From: Desulfovibrio sp. DV
GTDB taxonomy: Bacteria > Desulfobacterota > Desulfovibrionia > Desulfovibrionales > Desulfovibrionaceae
Assembly (NCBI RefSeq): GCF_001936595.1
Contig: NZ_MLBG01000027.1
Location: 1-41,859, forward strand
Length of the DNA: 41,859 nt
Direction: 5' to 3'
In this document: positions 23,700 to 31,546 of the stretch, piece after piece
Position numbering within the stretch: the stretch's first letter is position 1
How the letters are laid out: each line of letters starts with the position of its first letter
The notes under the pieces: generated by a model
Database searches by the model: none
Told to the model about the DNA's origin: nothing
The model's input: the letters and a program-made list of their open reading frames with translations, nothing else
Position numbers and translations under genes: made by a program

Positions 23700-24597
23700 A
23701 ATCGTCATCTTAAGCGGCAAGGGCGGAGCCGGCAAAACCTCCGTCACCGCCGCCTTTGCCGCCCTGGCCCAAAACGCCGTCCTTTGCGACCTCGATGTGG
23801 ACGCCCCGGATCTCCACATCCTGCTTGAGCCCGCCGGCACCATCCGCGAAGCCTTTGTGGCCGGCCATCTGGCCTCGGTACGCCCCGAGGCCTGCGACGG
23901 CTGCGGCGAATGCGCCAGACGCTGCCGCTACGGGGCCGTGGCCCAGACGCCCGAAGGCCACTACGCCGTCAACACCGGCCACTGCGAAGGCTGCAAGGTC
24001 TGCGTGGCCCTTTGCCCCAGGCAGGCCATCGACTTCACCCCGCGCACCTGCGGCTTCAGCGCCGTGTCCGACACCCGCTTTGGCCCCCTTGTTCATGCCC
24101 GGCTCGATCCCGGGGCGGAAAACTCCGGCCGGCTGGTGGCGCTGTTGCGCAGCAAGGCCAAGGCCCTGGCCAAGGCCCGGGGCCTGGACTTTATCATCAG
24201 CGACGGTGCGCCCGGCATTGCCTGCCCGGTGGTCAGCTCCCTGTCCGGGGCGACCCTGGCCGTACTGGTCACCGAACCCACCCCGTCCGGAACCCACGAT
24301 CTCACCCGTGTGGCCAAACTGTGCGACCATTTCCGGCTGCCAAGCGCCGTCATCATCAACAAGGCCGACCTCAATGCCCACGAGGCGGCCCGCATCGAGG
24401 ACTTCTGCGCCGATACCGGCCGCCCGATAATCGGCCGCCTGCCCTACAGCCCCGACGTGGTGCGGGCTATGACCGCCCGGCGCACCCTGCCCGAATACGG
24501 CGGCCCCCTGGCCGAAGCCCTGGCCGAACTGTGGCAGTCCGTGGCCGCCCTGGCCGCCGCCCCGGTCCGGCCGCAACCGCAACGGCAACCACTCTAG
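23692..24597 (+). CDS. Second MinD/NBP35-type ATPase with inserted 2x[4Fe-4S] ferredoxin domain
   Basis: A 301-residue paralogue of the preceding gene. It has Walker A S-G-K-G-G-A-G-K-T-S (8-17), D-L-D-V-D-A-P-D (33-40), ferredoxin Cys at 68/71/74/78 and 98/101/104/108, then I-S-D-G-A-P-G in place of D-x-P-P-G. The Asp-to-Ser/Asp arrangement there (S-D-G-A-P-G) and conservation of all eight Cys point to a functional partner rather than a decaying copy. The ATG overlaps the upstream stop by eight bases, so the two are translationally coupled and likely form a heterodimer. Confidence 0.9.
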   Translation: MREIVILSGKGGAGKTSVTAAFAALAQNAVLCDLDVDAPDLHILLEPAGTIREAFVAGHLASVRPEACDGCGECARRCRYGAVAQTPEGHYAVNTGHCEGCKVCVALCPRQAIDFTPRTCGFSAVSDTRFGPLVHARLDPGAENSGRLVALLRSKAKALAKARGLDFIISDGAPGIACPVVSSLSGATLAVLVTEPTPSGTHDLTRVAKLCDHFRLPSAVIINKADLNAHEAARIEDFCADTGRPIIGRLPYSPDVVRAMTARRTLPEYGGPLAEALAELWQSVAALAAAPVRPQPQRQPL

Positions 24598-24615
24598 AAA
24601 AAAAGGAATACATCC

Positions 24616-24996
24616 ATGGAAACCATCCGTATCGCCATTCCCTCGACCCAACCCGGCGGCCTCGACAGCGAAGTCGGCGCCCATTTCGGCCACTGCGACT
24701 GCTACACCCTGGTGGACGTGGCCGACGGCCGCGTGGCCAACATCGAAACCCTGGCCAACATGCCCCATGTCCACGGCGGCTGCATGGCCCCGGTCAACCA
24801 TCTGTCCCAAAACGGCGTCCAGGTGCTCCTGGCCGGCGGCATGGGCATGCGCCCGCTCATGGGCTTTGCCCAGGTCGGCATCACGGTCTACCACGGCGGC
24901 GATGCCGCCTCGGTCAAAGACGCCGTGGACGCCTTCCTGTCCGGAACCCTGGTTCCCTTTGACCGCAACCAGACCTGCGGCGGCGGTTGCGCGTAG
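24616..24996 (+). CDS. Orange protein (ORP)-like NifX-family protein
   Basis: A 126-residue NifX-fold protein: I-R-I-A-I-P-S opening, G-A-H-F-G-H-C27-D-C29-Y, a His/Met-rich loop M-P-H-V-H-G-G-C56-M, V-L-L-A-G-G-M-G-M-R-P, and a Cys-Gly tail C121-G-G-G-C125. The D. gigas ORP binds a Mo-Cu-Mo sulfide cluster non-covalently on the same fold. The extra Cys/His/Met here would suit thiophilic metal binding. It starts 18 nt after the second ATPase and is the last gene before a repeat and a terminator-like hairpin. Confidence 0.83.
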   Translation: METIRIAIPSTQPGGLDSEVGAHFGHCDCYTLVDVADGRVANIETLANMPHVHGGCMAPVNHLSQNGVQVLLAGGMGMRPLMGFAQVGITVYHGGDAASVKDAVDAFLSGTLVPFDRNQTCGGGCA

Positions 24997-25017
24997 TTCA
25001 TTTGAGGGAAAAAGAGT

Positions 25018-25060
25018 GCCTCCGGCGGCCAAAGGGACTGAGTCCCTTTGGAATCCCCTC
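25018..25060 (-). repeat. Dispersed hairpin repeat, half copy in inverted orientation
   Basis: GCCTCCGGCGGCC (25018-25030) runs into the palindromic CCAAAGGGACTGAGTCCCTTTGG (25029-25051) and GAATCCCCTC. This is the exact reverse complement of the right half seen at 34381-34414. A GA-rich tract (25004-25017) again bridges it to the stop codon of the preceding gene. Confidence 0.75.
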
Positions 25061-25106
25061 CCGGGGTACATTTGATGTGACGGTGGGCGCGACCAAGAAC
25101 CAATAC

Positions 25107-25134
25107 GGCCGGGAGGGACTCCTTTCCGGCCTTT
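25107..25134 (+). terminator. Terminator-like hairpin inside the ORP gene cluster
   Basis: An 11-bp stem (25107-25117 / 25121-25131, with two G-U pairs) and 3-nt loop is followed by TTTAA, just before the ribosome-binding site of the FmdB-like gene. It may reduce expression of the downstream genes relative to 20673-24996. Confidence 0.45.
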
Positions 25135-25146
25135 AACGGAGACAAT

Positions 25147-25401
25147 ATGCCGCTGTATGAAATCGTTTGCGACGCCTGCTCCTTTGCCGGCGAAGTGTTG
25201 AGCCCCGGCGTCACCGATGCCCCGGCCTGCCCCCAGTGCGGCGCGCCGGCCCGAAAGCTGCTCTCGGCCACAAGCCCGCTCACCGGCAAGGCGGCAACCG
25301 GCAGCCTGCCCGGCCCCTCGGACCACGGCTGCTGCGGCTCCCGGCCCGGACAGGCCACCGGTTGCGCCGGTCCCGGCTCCTGCTGCGGCAAGGCGGGTTG
25401 A
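25147..25401 (+). CDS. FmdB-like zinc-ribbon protein with Cys-rich tail
   Basis: The 84-residue protein starts M-P-L-Y-E-I-V-C-D-A-C, the usual FmdB/CxxC_CXXC opening, with the second pair C-P-Q-C about 20 residues later forming one zinc ribbon. After a Ser/Gly/Pro linker, a tail holds two vicinal Cys pairs and single Cys (G-C-C-G-S, G-C-A-G, S-C-C-G-K), a feature common in Desulfovibrio homologues. The function is unknown; metal or sulfur sensing is plausible. The ATG at 25147 follows GGAGA. Confidence 0.8.
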   Translation: MPLYEIVCDACSFAGEVLSPGVTDAPACPQCGAPARKLLSATSPLTGKAATGSLPGPSDHGCCGSRPGQATGCAGPGSCCGKAG

Positions 25402-25405
25402 CCCC

Positions 25406-25768
25406 ATGGCCTACATTCTCATTGCCAGCGCCCGGCCAGACGCCCTGGCCCCGTTTATTGCCGCCCTGGCCGAAGCCGGCTGCCGGGTGGACCTCGCTCC
25501 CACGGCCAAGGCCGCCCAGGAAGCCGTGCGCCACGAAGCCCCCACCCTGTGTCTGGTGGACGGCGACCTGCCCGACCTGACGGCCCTGGGACTGGTTTCC
25601 CGCTTGGTCGAAATCAATGCCTGCGTCACCTCGGCCGTGGTATCGCCACTCACAGACGAGGCCTTCCACGAGGCCGGCGAGGGCCTGGGCATCCTCACCC
25701 GCCTGTCCCCCGGCCCCGGCCCGGACGAGGCCAAAACCCTGCTGGCCGCGCTGGCCGCCATCGCCTGA
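25406..25768 (+). CDS. Receiver-like (CheY-fold) small protein
   Basis: The 120-residue product resembles a response-regulator receiver: alternating hydrophobic strands, and C-L-V-D-G-D-L-P-D around residue 50, with an Asp where phosphorylation normally occurs. The acidic pair at the N-terminus (usually D-D or E-D) is replaced by S-A-R, and the conserved Lys near residue 105 is not evident. It may be a phosphorylation-independent adaptor. ATG 25406 lies five bases after the previous stop; the frame continues upstream but overlaps fmdB. No kinase partner is adjacent. Confidence 0.55.
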   Translation: MAYILIASARPDALAPFIAALAEAGCRVDLAPTAKAAQEAVRHEAPTLCLVDGDLPDLTALGLVSRLVEINACVTSAVVSPLTDEAFHEAGEGLGILTRLSPGPGPDEAKTLLAALAAIA

Positions 25769-25779
25769 AAAGGAACACC

Positions 25780-26601
25780 ATGGCATCCCTGCGCATCCTG
25801 GCCGACAACCGCAGCACCGAGGCTGCCCTGCCCTTTGAGCACGGCTGGTCGGTCTGGGTGGACCTGGGTCCGGCCGGGGCCTGGCTGTGGGACACCGGAC
25901 AAACCGGCCTTTTTTGGGACAATGCCGCAGCCTGCGGCATCGACCCGGCCACGGCTGCCGGCGTGGCCTTAAGCCACGGCCACCACGACCATGCCGGCGG
26001 TCTGCCCAGACTGCTGGCCGCCGGCTACAGCGGTCCGATCATCGGCCACCCGGACGTCCTGTCCCGGCGCTACAGCCGGCGCGGTGGCACCACCTTCCGC
26101 TCCATCGGCATGGGCGACGGCCGTCTGGCCGGGGGGATCCCGAAGTTCCACCCGGTGGCCGACTGCCTCGAACTGGCTCCGGGCCTGACCTTTGTCACCA
26201 ACATCGAACGCCGTCCGGGCAATTTCGAAGCCACGGAACACCTCTACCGCGACACGGCCGGACTTGCCCCCGACTGCGTCCCGGACGACGCCTGTCTGGT
26301 CATCGAAGGCGGGTGTGGCTCGACTGTGCTGCTCGGCTGCTGCCATGCCGGGTTGGCCAACACGCTTGCGCATCTGCGCCGCTGCCTGGGCCTGACGGCC
26401 GTGCCAACGCTCATCGGCGGCCTGCATCTTGCGGGCGCGCCGGTGCAGGCCCTTGATGAAATCGAACGCACCCTGGCTGCCTTTGCCGTCCAAACCGTCT
26501 ATACCGGGCATTGCACGGGCGAGGCCGGCGAGAGCTCCCTGGCCCGCCGCTTTGCCGGCCGGGTGGTCCCAACCGGCTGCGGACTGCCCATCACCGTTTA
26601 A
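25780..26601 (+). CDS. Metallo-beta-lactamase-fold hydrolase (COG1237-like)
   Basis: A 273-residue MBL-fold protein with the zinc motif S-H-G-H-H-D-H-A-G-G near residue 65, a later G-C-C-H-A-G-L strand and T-G-H-C-T-G near the end. This pattern is that of the COG1237 group (related to the MptF/Rv-type pterin phosphohydrolase-like enzymes), frequently linked to ORP genes in anaerobes. The substrate is unknown. Translation starts at ATG 25780 after AGGAAC. Twenty-seven bases separate it from the next MBL gene. Confidence 0.82.
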   Translation: MASLRILADNRSTEAALPFEHGWSVWVDLGPAGAWLWDTGQTGLFWDNAAACGIDPATAAGVALSHGHHDHAGGLPRLLAAGYSGPIIGHPDVLSRRYSRRGGTTFRSIGMGDGRLAGGIPKFHPVADCLELAPGLTFVTNIERRPGNFEATEHLYRDTAGLAPDCVPDDACLVIEGGCGSTVLLGCCHAGLANTLAHLRRCLGLTAVPTLIGGLHLAGAPVQALDEIERTLAAFAVQTVYTGHCTGEAGESSLARRFAGRVVPTGCGLPITV

Positions 26602-26628
26602 AACACGGCCGCACTCAAGGAGGCAGGC

Positions 26629-28017
26629 ATGTATTTCAAGCAGATCACCACGCCCGGACTGGGCTGCTTTTCCTACGTCATCGGCTGCCCGGCCGCGGGC
26701 GAGGCCGTGGTGGTGGACCCCCGGCGCGACATCGCGCCGTACCTGGAAATCGCCCGGGACGAGGGGATGCGCCTCACACGCGTCATTGAAACCCATCTCC
26801 ACGCCGACCACATAAGCGGTGCCCAGGAACTGCGGGCGGCAACCGGCGCCACCATCCACATCCACCCGGTCGCCAATCCGGACTATGCCTTCGTGCCGCT
26901 GGCGACCGGACAGGTCATCACCGTGGGCGCGGCCCGGTTCGATGTCCTTTTTACTCCGGGACACACGCCCAATTCCATCTCGCTGGTGGTCAGCGACCTG
27001 GCCCGCTCGCCCGAAGCGGCCATGGTGCTGACCGGCGACGTGCTCTTTGTCGGCGACATCGGCCGGCCCGATCTGCCGGGGTCGGAGATCCTGGAGGAGC
27101 AGATCGAAAATCTTTACCACAGCCTCTACACCACCCTGGGCCGGCTCCCGGCCGACCTGGAGGTCTACCCGGCCCACGGCCAGGGGTCGCTGTGCGGCCG
27201 GAGCATGAGTGCCAAGGGCGTGTCCACCCTGGGCTACGAGCGCCGGGCCAATCCCATGCTGGGGTTTGCCGATTTCGCCGGCTTCAAGGCCGCGGTCATG
27301 GCCCGGTTTCCGGCCCGGCCCAAGAGCTTTTCCCACATCATCGAGACCAACCGCCGGGGCGCGCCGCTCCTGGACCGCTGCCCCGTGGCCCGGGAACTGT
27401 CCCCGGAGCGCTTCGAAGCGGCCATGGCCGCCCCGGGCACGGTGGTCATCGACACCCGTGACGCGGCGGCCTTTGGCGGGACGCATATCCCGGGCAGCCT
27501 CAACATCGGCTTTGAAAAACAACTCGCCAACTGGGTGGGCATGTCGGTGGCCCCGGACTCGAAAATCCTGCTCGTGGCCGAAAACCGGGAGCGGGCCGCA
27601 GCCATGCGCGTCGAACTGTTGCGCATCGGCTACGACGACATCCTGGGCCATCTGGCCGGCGGCATGGCCGCCTGGACCCAGAGCGGCCGGCGGGTGGCCT
27701 CCCTGGCCCAGTTGTCCGTGGCCGATCTGGCCGTGGACCTGGGGAGCGCCACCCCGCCAAGCCTGCTTGACGTGCGCACCGATGCCGAATGGGAGACCGG
27801 GCACATTGCCCAGGCCGTCCACCACAGCTTTGCCGACATCATCGATGGCGGCGTGGACCTGTGCTTTGCCGGCCCCGTGGCCGTGGTGTGCGGTTCCGGC
27901 TACCGCTCCAACATTATCGGCAGCGCCCTGGCCGCCAAGGGCTGCACCCATGTGCGGTCGGTGGCCGGCGGCATGACGGCCTGGACCCGGGCCGGGCTGC
28001 CGGTGGCCATCGGCTGA
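26629..28017 (+). CDS. Metallo-beta-lactamase/double-rhodanese protein (persulfide dioxygenase- or CstB-like)
   Basis: The 462-residue protein has an ETHE1-like MBL domain (T-H-L-H-A-D-H at 55-61, D-V-L-F-V-G-D-I-G-R-P-D-L, and Y-P-A-H-G-Q-G-S), followed by two rhodanese domains (about 265-345 and 355-460). The second has an active-site Cys, C421 in V-V-C-G-S-G-Y-R-S. In the first the loop reads V-A-E-N-R-E-R and lacks Cys. CstB-type enzymes oxidise persulfides and transfer sulfane sulfur; in an anaerobe the dioxygenase step is questionable, and sulfur transfer toward cluster building is an attractive alternative. AAGGAGG lies just before ATG 26629. A bidirectional terminator follows. Confidence 0.87.
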   Translation: MYFKQITTPGLGCFSYVIGCPAAGEAVVVDPRRDIAPYLEIARDEGMRLTRVIETHLHADHISGAQELRAATGATIHIHPVANPDYAFVPLATGQVITVGAARFDVLFTPGHTPNSISLVVSDLARSPEAAMVLTGDVLFVGDIGRPDLPGSEILEEQIENLYHSLYTTLGRLPADLEVYPAHGQGSLCGRSMSAKGVSTLGYERRANPMLGFADFAGFKAAVMARFPARPKSFSHIIETNRRGAPLLDRCPVARELSPERFEAAMAAPGTVVIDTRDAAAFGGTHIPGSLNIGFEKQLANWVGMSVAPDSKILLVAENRERAAAMRVELLRIGYDDILGHLAGGMAAWTQSGRRVASLAQLSVADLAVDLGSATPPSLLDVRTDAEWETGHIAQAVHHSFADIIDGGVDLCFAGPVAVVCGSGYRSNIIGSALAAKGCTHVRSVAGGMTAWTRAGLPVAIG

Positions 28018-28060
28018 CCGGCAAGGCCCTGCCCGCCGGACCCAAACCGGGCAACAAAAA

Positions 28061-28097
28061 AAGAACCGGGAGAAGGCCACGCCCCCTCCCGGTTCTT
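28061..28097. terminator. Bidirectional intrinsic terminator ending the ORP cluster and the Tim44-like gene
   Basis: A perfect 12-bp stem (28061-28072 / 28086-28097) with a 13-nt loop. Seven A precede it (T-run for the - strand) and CTCGTTTT follows for the + strand. It stands between convergent genes. Confidence 0.8.
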
Positions 28098-28135
28098 CTC
28101 GTTTTCGCCATGATGCGGCTTTTGCCGCCGCAAGG

Positions 28136-29044
28136 CTAGCTGTCCATCTGCTGGATGGCGTCGAGCTTCCAGCTGTCGCCCGGAACGGTTTCCCGGCGCA
28201 CGAAATGCCAGACCTCGCGCACCTGCTCGGGCTGGCCCGCCTTGGGGTCCTCGCGAAGCAGGGTATCGAAATAGGCCGAGGCAATGGTCACCCCGTTTTG
28301 GCTGCGCACCTCAAGAAGCTTGGCGTCCACGAGCAGCACGTCGGTTGGCGTCGGCGTGGGATCGGCCGCGGCCTGCTGGCGCACGTCGGCCATGAAGGCC
28401 GCAGTGGAAAAAGCCTCAATGTCGGCCAGATTGCGCTGGCTCCAGGAGCGTTGCATCCGGGCGAACAGCGCCTTGGCTCCGGCCAGGAATTCCTCGGTGT
28501 CAAAGCCCGGCGGCAGGGTCGGCCCGGCCGGTGCGGCCTCGGCCCCGAGATTGGCCCAGCCGCCGGCGGCGGCCGCAGCCTGGGGGGCGGGCTGGGGCTC
28601 GTAGGTGCGCTCCATGGGACGGCCCATGGCCGGCCCGCCGGCCGTGGCCTGGCGTCTGGAACGCAGGAACTTAAAGAGCAGGAACAGGCCGCCACCGATC
28701 AAGAGCATGTCGAGAATGCCCGGACCGCCGTAGCCGTGTCCGCCGCCGCCAAACAGCATGGAGCCAAGCAGGCCGCCAACGGCCAGGCCGCCAAGCATCC
28801 CGCCGATGCCCGGACGGGAGAAAAAGCCGCCGCCGGGCGTGGCCCCTGTCGGATTGGGCCGGGCCTGCTGCGAACTGAAGCTGCCGGATGGCGCACCCAT
28901 GTCCGGCCGGGGCGTGGTGGACGTGCTAAACGACTGCCGGTTGCCCATGGAACCGCCTCCGCCCAACCGTTTGGCGGCGGCGTACTCCACGCCTGCAAAA
29001 AGCAAAAGAAAAACAGCCAGCAAAACGCAAGTGGTTCTCCCCAC
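28136..29044 (-). CDS. Tim44-like domain membrane protein
   Basis: The 302-residue product has a signal peptide or first helix (residues 5-23), a low-complexity Gly/Ser/Pro region, a Gly-rich hydrophobic segment (about 78-98), and a second helix (about 110-127) followed by basic R-S-R-R. The C-terminal 120 residues form a Tim44-like domain (E-E-F-L-A-G-A-K-A-L-F-A-R-M-Q-R-S-W, then D-A-K-L-L-E and E-V-W-H-F-V-R). Bacterial members are poorly characterised and membrane-associated. Start GTG 29044 is set by a strong AAGGAGG 6 nt upstream. The gap 29045-29258 shows a 6-bp stem at 29173-29191 but no gene I can support. Confidence 0.82.
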   Translation of the reverse strand: MGRTTCVLLAVFLLLFAGVEYAAAKRLGGGGSMGNRQSFSTSTTPRPDMGAPSGSFSSQQARPNPTGATPGGGFFSRPGIGGMLGGLAVGGLLGSMLFGGGGHGYGGPGILDMLLIGGGLFLLFKFLRSRRQATAGGPAMGRPMERTYEPQPAPQAAAAAGGWANLGAEAAPAGPTLPPGFDTEEFLAGAKALFARMQRSWSQRNLADIEAFSTAAFMADVRQQAAADPTPTPTDVLLVDAKLLEVRSQNGVTIASAYFDTLLREDPKAGQPEQVREVWHFVRRETVPGDSWKLDAIQQMDS

Positions 29045-29258
29045 GAAAGGCCTCCTTGATGCGTGCCCGGTACGGTCGTCCGGGACTGTATTGTGCCACC
29101 GCCACTCCTGGCAACGCCACGGACATTTGCCGTTTACGTCGCCGGGGAAGCGAGGATCGCCGCGCTACGGCCGCTCCCACACAACGGGAGCAGCCGGCTT
29201 CGGTCTTGGATGTTCTCTTATATCAGTCGCCAAGGGGGAGTCGTCAAGGGAAACCGGC

Positions 29259-30209
29259 CTACATGGAACATTGTTTAGGTGCGAAGCTGACGGCAAAAGC
29301 GGAGACAAAGGGGCGCACCGTGAACTGGACGCCCGCGCGGGGGATGACGGCAAAGGGTTTGGCCGGGCCGTAGCTGGCCGAAAGGCTGTCCTCGGCAAAG
29401 GCCAGCAAAAGCGGCGTGAGTTCGTGGTCGCCGTCGCCGCAGATGCTGTCGCGCACCTGGGGGGCCAGCTCCCGGCGCGAGCCGTCGGCCAGATGGGCGA
29501 TGACCACGGAGCGCACGGTGGCCGCCCGCACCACCTGCCCGTCCGGGTCAAAGGCCAGGGAATTGTCGTCGCCGGCAATGCCCACGGCGTCGGGATCATA
29601 GGCCCACACCGGCCCGACCGGGGTCGGGGCCTCGACCGGCCGGGCCGGTTCCAGGGAGCGCAGGCCGCCGCCGGGGTGAAAGCTCAGGCCCAGGCGCACC
29701 GGCACCTTGCCGCAAGGCGCGCGCACCACCACTTCCTCGCCGGGCCACAGCGTCAGGCTGCGCAGCCGGCCGGCCTCGTCAAAGGCCACAGCCACAAACT
29801 TACCGGCAACGTCCCCGATGGGCGTGGGCACGGTCAGCACCTCGGCCAACCCGGCCTCGTCAGCCTCGGTCCAATAGCCCGACAGCTTGCCGTTTAAGGG
29901 AAAGACCCGGGCGATGGCCCCGTTTTCGTGGAAGGTGACCAGTTCCGCCGGCAGCGGCCCCACCGGGGTTTCCACCACGGTGCGGGTTTCCAGAGGCACG
30001 GAGCGGGCCTGGCCATTTTGATGGAAGGTCAGCGGCGGCTTGTACATCCGCCGGGCGTCGTCGATGGAGTGCTGGGGAGCGAGCCGGCCGATGGACGTGT
30101 CCATGGCAAAGGGGGCGGCCACGGCCGCGGCAAGGAGGCTGCCGTCAGGGTGGCGCTCCACCAGACCGTCTGTGGGCAGGGGACCGTAGCGGGTGTCGAT
30201 GGTTTCCAT
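29259..30209 (-). CDS. Conserved protein of unknown function with repeated MORN/YwqK-like strands
   Basis: A 316-residue soluble protein made of short repeated beta-units of the kind L-x-F-H-x-N-G-x-x-(R/K)-S-x-x-L and F-D-P-D-G-x-V, reminiscent of YwqK/MORN repeats. Examples are T-F-H-Q-N-G-Q-A-R, T-F-H-E-N-G-A-I-A-R, A-F-D-E-A-G-R-L-R-S-L-T-L-W-P and S-F-H-P-G-G-G-L-R-S. A G-x-L-S-G-Y-W-T-E-A-D-E segment lies in the centre. No signal peptide or catalytic motif is seen. ATG 30209 starts the conserved part; its ribosome-binding site is weak, so the start is uncertain. It is transcribed away from the histidine kinase gene. Confidence 0.65.
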   Translation of the reverse strand: METIDTRYGPLPTDGLVERHPDGSLLAAAVAAPFAMDTSIGRLAPQHSIDDARRMYKPPLTFHQNGQARSVPLETRTVVETPVGPLPAELVTFHENGAIARVFPLNGKLSGYWTEADEAGLAEVLTVPTPIGDVAGKFVAVAFDEAGRLRSLTLWPGEEVVVRAPCGKVPVRLGLSFHPGGGLRSLEPARPVEAPTPVGPVWAYDPDAVGIAGDDNSLAFDPDGQVVRAATVRSVVIAHLADGSRRELAPQVRDSICGDGDHELTPLLLAFAEDSLSASYGPAKPFAVIPRAGVQFTVRPFVSAFAVSFAPKQCSM

Positions 30210-30285
30210 GGCAGGTGGTAAGCAAAACCCGGTCCATTTATTTCCTTGTTGCATTCCAGGCTGTTGCCGCCGGGGCATCCGGCCG

Positions 30286-30326
30286 GGCCGAACAAAAGCG
30301 TCGGCCCGGCCGACAAAAACGTCGCC
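30286..30326. promoter_or_regulatory. Pair of related palindromes in a divergent promoter region
   Basis: GGCCGA-N9-TCGGCC (30286-30306) is an exact 6-bp inverted repeat. Next to it GGCCGAC-AAAAAC-GTCGCC (30308-30326) repeats the same outline with an A-rich centre. They lie 22 bp apart, centre to centre (two helical turns), between the divergently transcribed 29259-30209 and 30401-31546 genes, an operator-like placement. Confidence 0.4.
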
Positions 30327-30400
30327 TGCCGCCGACGTCATACGGCCGTAACGCGCCCCGCCCATAGTTTTTTGGCAATGCATCCAGAGTGTGAGGCCGT

Positions 30401-31546
30401 ATGCTGACCTTTGCCCATTCCAGCTATTTTCACGATCTGCTCGACAGCTTTACCGCCGGCGTGGTCATTTTAAACATCCGGGGGCTGGTCTATGCCGCCA
30501 ATGCCGCCGCTTCGGACCTGCTTGGCTACGACGCCCGCCAACTGGCCGATCCGGCCCTGTCCGCAGCCATCATCGCCCGGGCCGACGCCCCCAGGCGGCT
30601 GGCCCGGTTCCTGGCCGCGCCGCTCAAACACGGCCGAAAGCCCGAGCCGCTGGCCGTGGCCTACAACCACCCCGACGGCACGGTGCGCCACTTTCGCCTG
30701 TCCGGATCGCTGTTGCTGGAAAATGACAAGATTTTCGGCATCCTCATCGAGATCACCGATATCACGGAGATTTCCCGCCTCCACGAACGGGAGCGGGCCA
30801 TGCATCTGGGCATCCACGCCGCCCAGCAGGAGCGCATCGAGAGCCTTGGGCAGTTCTCCCTGGCCGTGGCCCACCAGATCAGAAATCCCCTGATGGTCAT
30901 CGGCGGGTTCACCGGGCGGCTCATGCGGGGCAGGCCGGCAGACGACCCCGAAACCGAACCGCTGTGCATGATCCTTGACGGGGCCAGACGGCTGGAAGCC
31001 GTGGTGCGGGCGGTGTCGGAGTACGCCCGGCGGCGGGCGCTGGCTCCGGCCATGTGCGATCCGGCCGATCTGGCCGCCCGGGCCTTTGAGGCCGCGAACC
31101 TTCGCACCGGCCTTTCGGCCTGTCTCAGCCTGGACGCCGGCATCGGGCTGGTGCGCACCGATGCGGCCTGTCTGACGGAAATTCTGACCGAGCTGTGCGC
31201 CAACGCCCTGGAGGCCATGGCCGGCACGGATGGGCCGGCCGAGCCAACCGCCGGCGTCACCGTCACCTTCACCCGCAAGCCGGACGGGGTGGAGGTGGTG
31301 GTGGCCGATGCCGGCAAAGGCCCGGACGATGCCGCCCTGGCCTTTGCCTTCGACCCCTTCTACACCACCAAGGCGGTGGGGGTCGGCATGGGGTTGCCCA
31401 TCGCCAGACGCCGGGCCGAGGACCTGGGGGCGAGCCTCACCCTGGTGCGCCCCGCCTCGGGAGGCGGAGCGGCCCGACTCTTCCTGCCGGACCAGGGGCA
31501 GATTTCTGCCGCCCGGATACCGCCGGCAGCGCCTATTCTTCCATAA
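30401..31546 (+). CDS. PAS-domain sensor histidine kinase (soluble)
   Basis: The 381-residue protein has a PAS domain (about 10-125, V-V-I-L-N-I-R-G-L-V-Y-A-A-N-A-A-A then I-T-D-I-T-E), a dimerisation helix with H-box S-L-A-V-A-H158-Q-I-R-N-P-L, and an ATPase domain with N-box E-L-C-A-N268-A-L-E-A-M, G1 D-A-G-K-G and G2 G-V-G-M-G-L-P. No transmembrane helix is present, so it senses a cytoplasmic cue. GAGG precedes the ATG. No response regulator gene is adjacent. Its 3' end overlaps the convergent dksA gene by 14 bases. Confidence 0.9.
   Translation: MLTFAHSSYFHDLLDSFTAGVVILNIRGLVYAANAAASDLLGYDARQLADPALSAAIIARADAPRRLARFLAAPLKHGRKPEPLAVAYNHPDGTVRHFRLSGSLLLENDKIFGILIEITDITEISRLHERERAMHLGIHAAQQERIESLGQFSLAVAHQIRNPLMVIGGFTGRLMRGRPADDPETEPLCMILDGARRLEAVVRAVSEYARRRALAPAMCDPADLAARAFEAANLRTGLSACLSLDAGIGLVRTDAACLTEILTELCANALEAMAGTDGPAEPTAGVTVTFTRKPDGVEVVVADAGKGPDDAALAFAFDPFYTTKAVGVGMGLPIARRRAEDLGASLTLVRPASGGGAARLFLPDQGQISAARIPPAAPILP

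Noticed and set aside
25969-28284. 771-codon - strand frame opposite the MBL genes
   Set aside because: Antisense to two genes with intact zinc motifs; no start signal and crosses a terminator.
29045-29258. Possible sigma-54 promoter before the Tim44-like gene (TGGCAC on the - strand)
   Set aside because: The -24-like hexamer has no GC at the -12 position, so the match fails.
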